The notes: generated by a model from the letters alone, not told the origin. A DNA stretch of 64,000 nt from Acidobacteriota bacterium (GCA_035471785.1 DATIPQ010000097.1:1-64000), one strand, 5' to 3'; shown: positions 18,590 to 28,344, counted from the first letter of the stretch. Translations and numbers: made by a program.

Positions 18590-19999
18590 TCAACGGGAGG
18601 CGCCGGTCTCGATGCGCGAGGGGATGCCGGAGCGGCGCAGCAAGTCTCCGAAGTGGCTGGTGACGCCCACCGCTCCCTCCAGCACGATGCCCTCGTCGCC
18701 CCCTTCCAAGCGGGCGATCAACCGACGAAGCTCTTCCAGTCCTTTATGCACTTGAAAGCGGTGTTCTTTGCTGGGCCGGCCCGGGAAAATGGTATGGCCC
18801 AGGCTGTCGGTAGCCCCGCAGTGCATCTGCACGATCCAGGCCGCGGCCCCGTCGTGGACCCACTCGAAGCGCACCGGGCCCAGCAGCGACGCCGCCTTGC
18901 GGTAAGCGCCCAAGAGCGTTTCGCGGACCATGCGCGGGAGCCGTTCGGGGGGACTCTTGCCTTTCATGAAGTCGGTTCCCTCCCCCGACACCCCCTCGAT
19001 GAGCGGCTGGGCGTCGTTCTGGGCGATCAAGGCTCCCGAATAGCGGGCCAGGACTCCCTGCTGGCTGATCATGGAGGAAAGCCATCGGTCCTCCGGGTCT
19101 TCCCTGCGGATGAGCTTGAAAGGGTCCATCCATCCATGGTGGGTCGAGAAGCGTCCCGGCACCTGCTCGCGCGGACAGGTGCGCAGCCAGGTCTCGTGAA
19201 AGCCGGTGTTGCGGCCGAAGGTGAAGGGGGCCAGACGGCGGGGAATGACGATGGTTCGCGGAACGTCCAGTCCGATCAGGTGGGCCAGCAGCAATCCGTA
19301 GGCCTTGTCTCCCACCAAGCGGCTGAAGCGGTTGGGCCATTCGATGGCGGCCTGGCCGGCTTCCTCACCTCCCACCTCGATCTCCCAGACCACCGTATGG
19401 TCGCGGCGGAAACCCCGCCGCAGAGGATGGAGGCTGAATTCCACCCGCAGGTCGCGGCGTTCGGGCAGAGCCGGGAAAAAGCCGTAGACGGCTTGCAGCA
19501 GGCGGCTTCCCAAAACCCTGGGCAGCGAGGCCGCCTGGGGCCTTGACAGGGAGGGCGGCGCTTGGTCGGGAGCAAACTCGAGGACGCTGCCGCAAACCAC
19601 GCCGCAAACGCCGCCGTCGCGAGTGTCGATGGATTCGTTGACGATGGCATGCAGCCCCTCCGCGCCCAGCCGGCGCAGGTGCTGGACGATCTCATCGGGG
19701 CGTTTCTGGCCGCTCAGGCATTCCCGGCCCGTGCGGCCCTCGGGCGTAAAGCTGCGGATGTTGACGGCTTCTTCGTGGGAGGATCTGAGCAGCCTCTTGA
19801 CGGCCCTCTCAGTGGAACGGAAGCGGCGGTTGGGTTCGCGACCGCAAACCCAAACATGACGTTGCGACAGATCGGGAGCGAAGCTGACGAACTGAGCCAC
19901 GTTGCCGCGCCGGGCCAACTCGTCAAGAAGCGTGTCCTTGGGGCTGGAGGCCGTATGATCCTTGAGAAACATGAGCGCCTGCTTCTCTCTTTTGTACAT
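18590..19999 (-). CDS. PPDK/PEP-synthase-like ATP-grasp protein, paralogue A of the addAB operon
   Basis: About 469 residues from ATG 19999; ATG 19972 is an alternative and neither has a clear ribosome binding site. It is an obvious full-length paralogue of the product at 23555-24952: both share NVAQFVSFAPDLSQR, VNIRSF (~79), RVEFSxHPLRRG, WPNRFSRLxGDKAxGLL, SQQGVLARYSGALI, LGPVRFEWVHDG (~373) and GVTSHFGDxLRxxxxPSR (His ~449). These blocks resemble the PPDK_N ATP-grasp domain (vRSS, IEGVxG, DIEWA..lyILQaRP) and the phosphohistidine loop (GGxTSHxAxxAR) of PEP-utilising enzymes. The GDKA-type glycine motif comes after, not before, the RSF motif, so the fold may be permuted. The substrate is unknown. 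It is last in the operon addB - paralogue B - addA - paralogue A. Confidence 0.7.
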   Translation of the reverse strand: MYKREKQALMFLKDHTASSPKDTLLDELARRGNVAQFVSFAPDLSQRHVWVCGREPNRRFRSTERAVKRLLRSSHEEAVNIRSFTPEGRTGRECLSGQKRPDEIVQHLRRLGAEGLHAIVNESIDTRDGGVCGVVCGSVLEFAPDQAPPSLSRPQAASLPRVLGSRLLQAVYGFFPALPERRDLRVEFSLHPLRRGFRRDHTVVWEIEVGGEEAGQAAIEWPNRFSRLVGDKAYGLLLAHLIGLDVPRTIVIPRRLAPFTFGRNTGFHETWLRTCPREQVPGRFSTHHGWMDPFKLIRREDPEDRWLSSMISQQGVLARYSGALIAQNDAQPLIEGVSGEGTDFMKGKSPPERLPRMVRETLLGAYRKAASLLGPVRFEWVHDGAAAWIVQMHCGATDSLGHTIFPGRPSKEHRFQVHKGLEELRRLIARLEGGDEGIVLEGAVGVTSHFGDLLRRSGIPSRIETGASR

Positions 20000-20052
20000 G
20001 GCGCGGAGGCCCGAAGCAAGACCACTTTGGCATGAGCAGGGTGACGTTAAGC

Positions 20053-23000
20053 TTAAATGCCCAACAGGAATCCCCTCACAGGCTGGCCGGTGAGTCGTGA
20101 GACAGCCTGCAGGTACCATCCCATCTGGGCCCGGTATCTGTCGGAAAGTTCTTTGAACTCGGCATCGGTCTTGAAATCCACCACCGTCCAGGCGCCTTCT
20201 TCTTGGAAGAGCAGGTCGATGGTGCCTTCAAGCAGGCGTCCCCGAGAGTCGCGGAAAGACACCGGCAGTTCCCGAAAGCGCCGCTCGGAAGCGCGGGCGG
20301 CTTTCATGAGGTCATGTCCCAGGGCGGTCAGCACCGAGCGGACGGCGGCGCGCATTTCCTCTTCCTGGGCGCCCAGCACTCGGCCATGCAAGCGGACCAG
20401 GCGCTCCACCGCCGATTCTCCCGCCTGCAACTCGACGTCCCGCAGCACCGTGTGGACCAGTGTCCCGAAGCGTTTGCCCGAGGGGCGCTGCTTCTGTCCG
20501 GCCTTCAGAACCTCGACCGCGATTTCAAAGGAATCCTCGGGGGCATCCTCGACTTCGCTGGCCGTGAAGACCTGATGCAGAGGTTGTGCACCGTCCTTGA
20601 TTGCGCGGCTGCGACGCTGCTGCCATTGGCGATAGCGGTCCAGGCCCTGGCGCGAGGCTTTTCCTTGCCCGTCCTTGGCCAGCACCGTGGCTTGCCGCAC
20701 CCCGAAATCGACGTCCTTGCCCAGATCCAAGGCACGTGGATCCCACCATACGACCGGCTGCTCTCCGGCCTCGCCCTTGTGCAGGCCGGGCTTGACCGAG
20801 AACTCTTCCTTGCCGTCATGCTTTTGGGAACGGGCCAGCACCGAGGCCTCTCCGAAGGACGGGCAGCCCGGCGCCGGCAGGGGTTCCCTGCGTTTCTCGG
20901 AGGGCGGGTAGAGGGCCTTGTTGAAGGGACTCAGCCATCCTTCGTACTGCTCGTCTCCGATGGCGGGCACCACCAGCAGATCGCGGGCCCGGGTGGCCGC
21001 TACGTAAGCGATGCGGATGCCTTCCGCCTGGTCGCGACGCCGTTCCAGCTCCTCGTTTTCAAGCAGCTCCCAGGGGGAACAGCCCAGCAGGCGGGTCGCG
21101 CAAAGTCCTTTGCCGAGGTCGACGAACTTGTCGGGCTGGCCGCGCGAAAGGGCCGCCGTCATGTCGGCCAGAATAACGACCGGAAACTCCAGTCCCTTGG
21201 CGGCGTGAACCGTCATCAGCTTGACGCCCTCCGCTCCCTCCTCCAGGTGAGGACCTTCGGCGATGGGATCGGCCTTTTCCGCGGCCTCGGTGAACTGCTC
21301 TACGAAACCGCGGAAGGAAAGCCCTCCCGACATTTCGAAAGCCCTGGCCATGTCGCAGATCCGCTGGACGTTGGCCAGCACCTGGTTGCCGGCGGGGCGC
21401 AAGGCGAAGCCGGCATGGGCCCGGGTGGCCTCCAGCAGCTCGTTGACGGTTTCAACCATGGGCCGGCGGTTGCGCTCGGAGTGCAGACGCTTGAGCAACT
21501 GCAGGGCCTCCACGATGGGTTGGAAGACCGGATCAAGGTCGAGCGGCAGCGAGCGGAAGGGATGAAAGCGTCCCACTTCGAGCTTGAAACGCAGCAGCAG
21601 GTTGTCGGGAATGGCGAAAAACGAGCCTTTCAGGGTCGCGAAGACCGACAACTCGTCCTCGGGCCATTCCACCGCGCTGAGAGCCGCCCGCAGGGTCTCG
21701 ACCTCTTCTCTCTGGTGGAAGGAACGCGCCCCCACCAGTTGATGAGGGATGCCGCGGGCCTCCAATCCCTGAGTGTAGTCGCGCGTGATGTCCTGTCCCC
21801 AACTGACGAAGCGGCGGAAGAGGATGCAGACGTGGCGGGCCTCGACCGGCACTTCCTGGTAATCGAGCTGAGGGTCCTGCACGCTCCAGCCGCTCTCGCC
21901 GACCAGCCACGCCACGTAGGCCGCCACGGCGTCGGGAAGAGCGCTCTCGATAGCCCGGTTGGTGACGCCCCACTGTCCGTAGGGAGTGGGGACGGGCAGA
22001 GCCACCAGCGAAGGCTGCTCCGAGGGTTGCGGACGATGCTCTCCCAGGGCAACGTAACGGGGCTGCCCGCTCTCGGCGTCGCCGTTCATCTCGGGTGCAA
22101 AAGAGGCGTTGACGAAGCGCTGCAAGGGTGCCACCGAGCGGAAGCTCTTGTTGAGGTGCAGCAATGCCGCTCCCTGCTCCTGAAGGCGCCGGCAGACTTC
22201 CTGGTAAAGCAGCACGTCGGCGCGCCGGAAGCGGTAGATGGACTGCTTGGGATCGCCCACCAGGAACAACTTGCCAGGGCGGGGACGCACCTTGCGCCAA
22301 TCTGTCTGGGAAGGATCGTCGGCGGCCAGCAGCAGGATGATCTCGGCCTGCAGCGGGTCGGTGTCCTGAAACTCGTCCACGAAGATGTGGGAAAAGCGCT
22401 GCTGAAAATAGCGGCGCACCGACTGGTTCCGGCGCAGCAGGTCGCGGACCCGGATGAGCAAGTCGACGAAATCGAGCTTGCCGGCGCGCCGCTTGGCGTC
22501 TTCGTATTGCTGCACCAGTCCTTGAAGCTCCTGGTGCAGGCAGGCGGCCAGGTCGGCGTCGGCCTTCTTCAGCATCTCTTCCAGACTCTCCAGCAAGGCT
22601 TGGCGGGCCTCGATCAATTGGGAGCGGGAAACGTCGTCGGCGTAGAAGCCGCGTCCTACCCGCTTGTCGCGGCGCAGGTCGCGCGCCAGGTTGGAGAGGC
22701 GGGCTTCCAGGTCGTCGAGGGAGGGAGAACGCACCTTGCTGATGCGCTTGTACCAGGTGGCGAAGTCGCGGGCCGGTCCCAGAGCTCTGCGCAGGTAATC
22801 GTTGTGGTACTCGGAAAGGGCGCTCAGCCTGGCGATTTCCAAGACCGGCTCGATGACCGCTTCGATCTCGGCCCGGCGGTCGAAGGGGCGCTGTTGCCAT
22901 CGGGCGGGAAAGTCGCGCCATTCGATCAATTGCCATCCCACACTCTTGAGGCGGTCCAGGGGCGAGGAATCGGTAAAGGCATAGGAGGACCACTGGGAGA

Positions 23001-23526
23001 CGCGGGTAAGGGCCCTGCGCAGCCCCTTGGGCAAATCGTTGAGCTGGCGTTCGATCCAGGAGCGGAACGCCTGTTCGTAGAGGCGCGGCGCCTCGTTCTC
23101 GGAGAGTTCTTCAAAGGCCGGGTCGACCCGAGCCTCTACGGGCCGCTCGCGCAGGATCTCGGCGCAAAAGGAATGAATGGTGCCGATGCGGGCTTCTTCC
23201 AGATGCGACATGGCCTCTTCCAGACGCTGCCGCTCGTCGTCGTCCTGGCTGCCTCGCCGGGCCTGATCGAGTTGTTGGCGCAGGCGCAGCTTCAGTTCGC
23301 CGGCCGCTTTGCGGGTGAAGGTCACCGCCGCCAGCCTCTCCACCCGCCCCTGGCCTTTTTGCAGCATGGCCACGATGCGCTCCACCAGGACGGTGGTCTT
23401 GCCCGTCCCCGCCGCGGCTTCCACCACCAGAGATTCCCGCAGCGAGGTGCGGATGCGGTGGCGGGCCTGCTCGTCGTCGGGGGGGCCGGCCCGCTGCGAT
23501 CCGAATAGCTCTTTGCTGTGCGACAT
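20053..23526 (-). CDS. addA: AddA-type UvrD/Rep helicase-nuclease
   Basis: 1,157 residues. Superfamily 1A helicase motifs: Walker A AAAGTGKTTVLVERI (~38), motif Ia VTFTRKAAGELK, Walker B HIFVDEFQDTDPLQAEI, motif III FLVGDPKQSIYRFRRAD, motif V VKLMTVHAAKGLEFPVVILADM and motif VI RIAYVAATRARDLL. The C-terminus has a RecB-family PD-(D/E)XK nuclease: FGTLVHTVLRDVE, LLEGTIDLLF, VVDFKTD and YRAQMGWYLQAV. With the AddB-like protein it should form the double-strand-break end-processing complex that loads RecA. A GGAGGA ribosome binding site lies 9 nt before the ATG. It is third in a four-gene operon, 28 bp after paralogue B. Confidence 0.92.
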   Translation of the reverse strand: MSHSKELFGSQRAGPPDDEQARHRIRTSLRESLVVEAAAGTGKTTVLVERIVAMLQKGQGRVERLAAVTFTRKAAGELKLRLRQQLDQARRGSQDDDERQRLEEAMSHLEEARIGTIHSFCAEILRERPVEARVDPAFEELSENEAPRLYEQAFRSWIERQLNDLPKGLRRALTRVSQWSSYAFTDSSPLDRLKSVGWQLIEWRDFPARWQQRPFDRRAEIEAVIEPVLEIARLSALSEYHNDYLRRALGPARDFATWYKRISKVRSPSLDDLEARLSNLARDLRRDKRVGRGFYADDVSRSQLIEARQALLESLEEMLKKADADLAACLHQELQGLVQQYEDAKRRAGKLDFVDLLIRVRDLLRRNQSVRRYFQQRFSHIFVDEFQDTDPLQAEIILLLAADDPSQTDWRKVRPRPGKLFLVGDPKQSIYRFRRADVLLYQEVCRRLQEQGAALLHLNKSFRSVAPLQRFVNASFAPEMNGDAESGQPRYVALGEHRPQPSEQPSLVALPVPTPYGQWGVTNRAIESALPDAVAAYVAWLVGESGWSVQDPQLDYQEVPVEARHVCILFRRFVSWGQDITRDYTQGLEARGIPHQLVGARSFHQREEVETLRAALSAVEWPEDELSVFATLKGSFFAIPDNLLLRFKLEVGRFHPFRSLPLDLDPVFQPIVEALQLLKRLHSERNRRPMVETVNELLEATRAHAGFALRPAGNQVLANVQRICDMARAFEMSGGLSFRGFVEQFTEAAEKADPIAEGPHLEEGAEGVKLMTVHAAKGLEFPVVILADMTAALSRGQPDKFVDLGKGLCATRLLGCSPWELLENEELERRRDQAEGIRIAYVAATRARDLLVVPAIGDEQYEGWLSPFNKALYPPSEKRREPLPAPGCPSFGEASVLARSQKHDGKEEFSVKPGLHKGEAGEQPVVWWDPRALDLGKDVDFGVRQATVLAKDGQGKASRQGLDRYRQWQQRRSRAIKDGAQPLHQVFTASEVEDAPEDSFEIAVEVLKAGQKQRPSGKRFGTLVHTVLRDVELQAGESAVERLVRLHGRVLGAQEEEMRAAVRSVLTALGHDLMKAARASERRFRELPVSFRDSRGRLLEGTIDLLFQEEGAWTVVDFKTDAEFKELSDRYRAQMGWYLQAVSRLTGQPVRGFLLGI

Positions 23527-23554
23527 ATTCTTCAGTCCTCCGTGCGGCGGACGC

Positions 23555-24952
23555 TCAACCCTCTGGTGCGCCGCGGCTCAGCCGTGAAGGCACCTCAGCC
23601 TTGCGCAGGACGTCGCCGAAGTGACTGGTTACGCCGATGTGTCCTTCCAGGACGATGCCCTCGCCCGTGCCCCGGACCTGCTCGATCAGCTCCCGCAATT
23701 CTTCCAGCCCCCTTTCCACCGGGAAACGGTGTTCTTTTTCGGCTTGACCGGGGTAGATGACTTGGCCCTGTCCCTCCACCGTCCCGCGGTGGAGCTGCAC
23801 GATCCAGGTGCGGGTGCCGTCGTGCACCCATTCGAAGCGCACCGGTCCCAGGCGGCTGCTGATGCCCTTGTACAGCTCGTGAACTTTGTTCTCGACCTGG
23901 CTGGGAAGCTGCTGGGGCGCCGCTCCTCCCTTCATGAACAAGTCTCCGAAGCCCTGTACGCCCTCGATCAGAGGCCGGCCGTCCTTCTGGCAAATAAGCG
24001 CTCCCGAGTACCGGGCCAGTACGCCTTGCTGAGACAGAATCGAGGCGATGGAGCCGCCTTGGGGGTCTTCGGTCTGCATCAGTTGAAAGGGATCGCGCCA
24101 GCCTCTTTCAGTGGTGAAGTGCCCCGGCACCTGTTCGATCGGACAGGTGCGTATCCAAACCTCCTGGGTGCCGGTTCGCCGTCCGAAGGTGAAGGGGGCG
24201 ACTTTGCGCGAGACCACCGTTGTCAGGGGCACCGGGAGGTCGAGCAAAGCGGCCACCAGCAGGCCGAAAGCCTTGTCGCCGATGAAGCGGCTGAAGCGGT
24301 TGGGCCAGGACGGATAAAGGGCGGCAGGAGGATGACCGGCTTCTTCCACTTCCCAGATGACAGTGTGGCCGTTGCGATAGCCCCGCCGCAGCGGATGGAC
24401 GCTGAACTCGACGCGCAGATCCTCGTCGGCGGGCACCTGGGGACGGAAGCCGTAGACGGTTTCCAGCAGGCGCCAAGCCCACTGGCGGGGAAGGGAAACG
24501 GTGCCCGGCTTCTCCACGCAGCGGGGCGTGTCTTCGGGGGCCAACTCGACCAGTTCGCCGTAACAGACGCCCGAGACGCCTCCGTCCTCCACGTCTACCG
24601 TCTCGTTGACGATGGTGTAGAGTCCCCGGCCGGCCATGCGCTGAACATGGGCGACCGCTTCGTCGGCCGCCCTGCAGCCGTAGATGAACTCCCGGCTCTT
24701 GGGGGAATCGGGCTGAAAGCTGCGGATGTTGACGGACCGCTCGGGCGAGGCGTTCAGCATGGCGGCCGCGGCTTCAGGCAGAGAAAGGAAGCGGTGGTCG
24801 GGAGAGCGCCCCCGCAGGCGCAAGAAACGCTGTGAAAGGTCGGGCGCGAAGCTGACGAACTGGGCGACGTTGGCGCTACCTGACAACCGCTCCAGGATCT
24901 CATCCTTGAAATGACCCTGCTGAGCCATCGACCGTGGCGACATGGCAGTCAT
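23555..24952 (-). CDS. PPDK/PEP-synthase-like ATP-grasp protein, paralogue B of the addAB operon
   Basis: 465 residues. The start at 24952 is fixed by a strong GGGGAGGAGG ribosome binding site 8 nt upstream. It is collinear with the product at 18590-19999 over its whole length. Seen here: NVAQFVSFAPDLSQR, VNIRSFQPDSPKSREF, GGVSGVCYGELVELAPED, RVEFSVHPLRRGYR, FIGDKAFGLLVAALLDLPVP, ILSQQGVLARYSGALI, LIEGVQGFGDLFMKG, LGPVRFEWVHDGTRTWIVQL and GVTSHFGDVLR (His444). By analogy with rifampicin phosphotransferase and PEP synthase this suggests ATP-dependent phosphotransfer through a histidine; that is inference. It lies between addB (23-bp gap) and addA (28-bp gap) in one transcription unit. Confidence 0.72.
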   Translation of the reverse strand: MTAMSPRSMAQQGHFKDEILERLSGSANVAQFVSFAPDLSQRFLRLRGRSPDHRFLSLPEAAAAMLNASPERSVNIRSFQPDSPKSREFIYGCRAADEAVAHVQRMAGRGLYTIVNETVDVEDGGVSGVCYGELVELAPEDTPRCVEKPGTVSLPRQWAWRLLETVYGFRPQVPADEDLRVEFSVHPLRRGYRNGHTVIWEVEEAGHPPAALYPSWPNRFSRFIGDKAFGLLVAALLDLPVPLTTVVSRKVAPFTFGRRTGTQEVWIRTCPIEQVPGHFTTERGWRDPFQLMQTEDPQGGSIASILSQQGVLARYSGALICQKDGRPLIEGVQGFGDLFMKGGAAPQQLPSQVENKVHELYKGISSRLGPVRFEWVHDGTRTWIVQLHRGTVEGQGQVIYPGQAEKEHRFPVERGLEELRELIEQVRGTGEGIVLEGHIGVTSHFGDVLRKAEVPSRLSRGAPEG

Positions 24953-24975
24953 GATATCAGCCTCCTCCCCGGCCC

Positions 24976-27900
24976 TCAGGGCAGTGTCCGCACCTGTTTC
25001 AAAGGGGCCAGCGGTTGGGGCAGCTTGTTGCCCACGCGTCGTTCTTCATAGGGCCCGCAAACGGAGCGAAAATCGCAGTATTTGCAGGCGTCTTCGCGCG
25101 GTGCGGCGGTCAGGAATCCGTTCTTGATCTGATTGTCGATGGTGGACAGCACCTTGCGGATGGCGCTCCGCGACTCGTCGTTGAGAGAGACGGCCAGCGA
25201 ACGGTAGCCGCCCCGTTGGGTGCAGTAGAAAAGATGTCCCGCATCGACGTCGCGCTGCAGCACCTCTTCGGCGGCCAGGGCGTAAAGAACCGGCTGCAGA
25301 TACTCTCCGCCTCCCACCTGGCGGGGAGCCGGGAAAGGCGCGCGACCGGTCTTGTGGTCGACCACGCGCAGGGATCCGGTGAAAGAACTTTGCTCCACCA
25401 GGTCGATGGAACCCCGCAAGCGGTATCCATCCAGCACCAGGGCTTCCTCGGGAGTGCTGGATGGATCGGCGAGGCGCCGGTCTGCGAGTCCGAAGGCGAA
25501 TTCGAAGTGAATCGGCTTCCAGCCGCCGCTGTCTTGAATCACGCTGCGGATCCATCCGCGCAAATCGGTGCGCACGTCTTCGATTTCAGCCGACCATACT
25601 CTGGGGATCGCCGGGGCCAGCTCCTCGCGGTACTCTTCGGCCACCTGATTCAGGGTCTCGTCGGCCCGGTCCAGGATCTTCTGATGGACCTCCTCGCGCA
25701 TGGGCAGCAGTCCGTCCTTTTTGAGGCGCTGAAAGAGCATGAACTGGGTGTCATGAAAGAGACTGCCGCGGGTGAGCGGATCGATCTGCTCCAAGGCGCT
25801 CATGTCGTCGCGCGGACGCAGCCGATGGATGGCGGAGAGGAGAAAACGGTAGGGGCAGGCCGCGAAGTGCTGCAGCGCGGTGGGGGAATAGGAGCGCTTG
25901 TCCAGGCGCTGAGCGGCCAGCAGGCGGGCCGTTTCAGAATCAGGCTGATAGAGGCCGTCGGCCTCCGACCAGCGGTTGCTCCAACGCATCCAGCGGTAGC
26001 GCAGCGAGCGGGCCAGGTAAGGATTGACCTCGATCAGATAGCGCGCTCCCCCTGCCGGCGGCTGATCTTCCTTCATCAGCGTTTCCAGCACTGAAAGGTC
26101 GTACTCGGCCTCGTCGATAGCATCCATGGGATCTTTGGGCGCCGGCCATCCCAGGTAGGTCTTGACCGCCGAGGCGGCTTGCTGCTCGAGCTTGTGGACG
26201 TCGGGCAGGTGCCCTCTGGCGGCCCGCAGGACGTCGAGGGCGTAGAAGGAGGGCACGCGGGGCCGGCCCTGTACGGCGTCCATGCGCGGATAGGAGATGA
26301 GCAGCTTTTCCCCCGCCGAACCCAGGGCGATGCGCAGCAGCAGGCGCTCGCGCTCGAAGCGGTCGGCCTGCAGTTCGAGGCTGGAGGAGACCCGTTCGCG
26401 GTAGTCGTCAAGCAGCAGAGGATCCTCCAGGGCCTTGCGCGGAAATGCGCCTTCGGCCAGCCCTGTGATGAAAGTCCACTTGAAGGTGCGGGCCGAGGCT
26501 TCTTCAACGGTTCCCACGAAGACTTTCCCGTAGCGGCGCTGGGGCGGATCCAGGCGCAGGGTGGTCAGACGCTCGCTCAGCACCAGGCGCACTTCGGAAA
26601 GATCGACGGGCCCCACCTCGTCCATGGGCTCCAGTTCGGAGAGCACCCCCAGCACCGCGTCGGGCGCCGCTAAAGCCTCGCCGGCCAGTTTGCGCAGATG
26701 TTGCAGCCAGACGCCCCACCTGGCCTCGACGGGCATCTCCGATAAGTGTCGTATCAAGGGCAGGGCAAAGCGCCGCAGGATTTCCAGACGCTCCAGTTCG
26801 CGCGTCAAGTGCTGGGCGTGGGTGTCGTCGTCGCCCCGCAGCGCCTGGCGGCGCCTTTCCATCTCGGCGGCCAGCCCGGCCAGGCGCCGTCGCCAACGTT
26901 TCCAGTCGCCTCCGATGACGGCGGCATCGGTGAGGAGTTTTTCCCATTGAAAGGGAGTCCGCAGGCCGCCCGCGATGACCGCGGTCTGGGAGGCGTCCTG
27001 GTCTTCCGAGGTCCGCCGCGGACCGCGCCCGGCGGACTCTCCCGGGGAGACAGCCGAGGGCGGACTCTCATGTGAGGACTCGATGGCGCCCGGCTCGGCC
27101 GTGACGAAGGCGAGCTGGCCCTGCTGGGGCGGCACCCAGGGGGCTTCGCGCTGGGGCGGCTCGCCTTTTTCGTCCAATTCCGGGACCTGTCCCAGCGAGA
27201 GATATTCGGCGAAGCGCGAGGCTGAGAGCCCTTCGGCGGCGCAGGCCAGCAAGGCCAGGAAGGCGCGTCCGGCGGGGTCGGGACGGATGGCTCCCTGGGT
27301 GAAGTAGGCCGGGATGCCGGCCCGCCGCAGGGCGTCCTCGACCAGGGGCAGATAGTCGCCGGGATGGCGCAACAGGACGGCGATCTGATCGAAGGCCACT
27401 CCCTGCTCGACGGCGGACAGGATGCGGCGGGCGATTTCCACGCACTCGCGTCCCTCGCCGGGAGCCGAGAAGAACTCCACGTTGCCGCGGTTCCCGCTGG
27501 GAGGAGGAATCTCCCCCGGCCAAAAGACCCAGCGCCGTACCGAGTCCAGCTCGTCCTCGCCGGGGTGGGGAGCGTCCTGCGGCGATGCCTCCGGGGACGC
27601 GCCCTCCAGGTCCTCGGCAGGACGGTCCAAAACCTGTTCGAGGGCGGTCCGTGCGTCCTCGTCGGAGCGCAGCGCGCAGGCAAAGACCTGCCGGCTGCGC
27701 CGGCAATGCAGCGCCAGGAACTTCCGCTCCAGGCTGGAGGTGGGCGAGAGGTCGAGCATCAGGGTGGGCATGCTCTGCAGGGTCGAAGCCTCCTGCGAGG
27801 CGGACTGGCCGGCTTCCACGGCGGTCTTCAGCATGGCCGCGAAATCGGCCAGCCTGCGCTGCTTGAGTTCTTCTTCGTAGCACTCCAGCAGGCGGGCCAG

Positions 27901-28344
27901 GTCGCGTCCGGGCAGCCCCGAGCCGGCCAGGCCCTGAGGTCGGGCTTCGTCCAGCCGCAGCTCCAACAGGGTGCGGGCAAGGGCCCGTGCGAAGCCCGGC
28001 ATGTCCGCCACCGGCTCGAAGTACTCCAGCGGACGGCGCTTGCGGCAATCGTGCACGGCCCGGGCGGCCAGGGCCTCGACTCCCAAAGGACCCAGGGGCG
28101 CTCTCTGCTGCTCGGCCAGGCTTTCGGTGGCGAAGACGGAGGCCAATTGCGCCAGCGTCATGCGGTGGACTCCCCACGTCCCGCCCCGGCGCGAGGCGAT
28201 CTCGCGCAGAAAGTCGTCGGCCGCCCCTCGTGAAGGCGCCAGCACCAGCACCTCGCTCAAATTGGGACGCTCCTCCACCCAGCGCGCCGCCGCCTGCAGG
28301 CGCACCTGGTTGTTTGCCGAAACCACGAAGCGAAAAGCGTCCAT
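24976..28344 (-). CDS. addB: AddB-like iron-sulfur nuclease subunit
   Basis: About 1,122 residues from ATG 28344 (MDAFRFVVSANNQVRL); ATG 28365 and GTG 28368 are alternatives. UvrD-like fold without an intact Walker A (LVLAPSRGAADDF at its expected place), so probably not an ATPase. The C-terminal nuclease shows LRGSIDLVEQ, LRVVDHKTGRAPF and GGEYLQPVLYALA. Four cysteines fit the AddB [4Fe-4S] cluster: one in ALQHFAACPYRFLL and three in CKYCDFRSVC near residue 1,090. It partners with AddA in double-strand-break end resection. It is first in the operon, with paralogue B following after 23 bp. Confidence 0.87.
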   Translation of the reverse strand: MDAFRFVVSANNQVRLQAAARWVEERPNLSEVLVLAPSRGAADDFLREIASRRGGTWGVHRMTLAQLASVFATESLAEQQRAPLGPLGVEALAARAVHDCRKRRPLEYFEPVADMPGFARALARTLLELRLDEARPQGLAGSGLPGRDLARLLECYEEELKQRRLADFAAMLKTAVEAGQSASQEASTLQSMPTLMLDLSPTSSLERKFLALHCRRSRQVFACALRSDEDARTALEQVLDRPAEDLEGASPEASPQDAPHPGEDELDSVRRWVFWPGEIPPPSGNRGNVEFFSAPGEGRECVEIARRILSAVEQGVAFDQIAVLLRHPGDYLPLVEDALRRAGIPAYFTQGAIRPDPAGRAFLALLACAAEGLSASRFAEYLSLGQVPELDEKGEPPQREAPWVPPQQGQLAFVTAEPGAIESSHESPPSAVSPGESAGRGPRRTSEDQDASQTAVIAGGLRTPFQWEKLLTDAAVIGGDWKRWRRRLAGLAAEMERRRQALRGDDDTHAQHLTRELERLEILRRFALPLIRHLSEMPVEARWGVWLQHLRKLAGEALAAPDAVLGVLSELEPMDEVGPVDLSEVRLVLSERLTTLRLDPPQRRYGKVFVGTVEEASARTFKWTFITGLAEGAFPRKALEDPLLLDDYRERVSSSLELQADRFERERLLLRIALGSAGEKLLISYPRMDAVQGRPRVPSFYALDVLRAARGHLPDVHKLEQQAASAVKTYLGWPAPKDPMDAIDEAEYDLSVLETLMKEDQPPAGGARYLIEVNPYLARSLRYRWMRWSNRWSEADGLYQPDSETARLLAAQRLDKRSYSPTALQHFAACPYRFLLSAIHRLRPRDDMSALEQIDPLTRGSLFHDTQFMLFQRLKKDGLLPMREEVHQKILDRADETLNQVAEEYREELAPAIPRVWSAEIEDVRTDLRGWIRSVIQDSGGWKPIHFEFAFGLADRRLADPSSTPEEALVLDGYRLRGSIDLVEQSSFTGSLRVVDHKTGRAPFPAPRQVGGGEYLQPVLYALAAEEVLQRDVDAGHLFYCTQRGGYRSLAVSLNDESRSAIRKVLSTIDNQIKNGFLTAAPREDACKYCDFRSVCGPYEERRVGNKLPQPLAPLKQVRTLP

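Noticed and set aside
20203-23508. A 1,101-codon open frame on the plus strand
   Set aside because: Antisense shadow of addA, whose helicase and nuclease motifs are complete.
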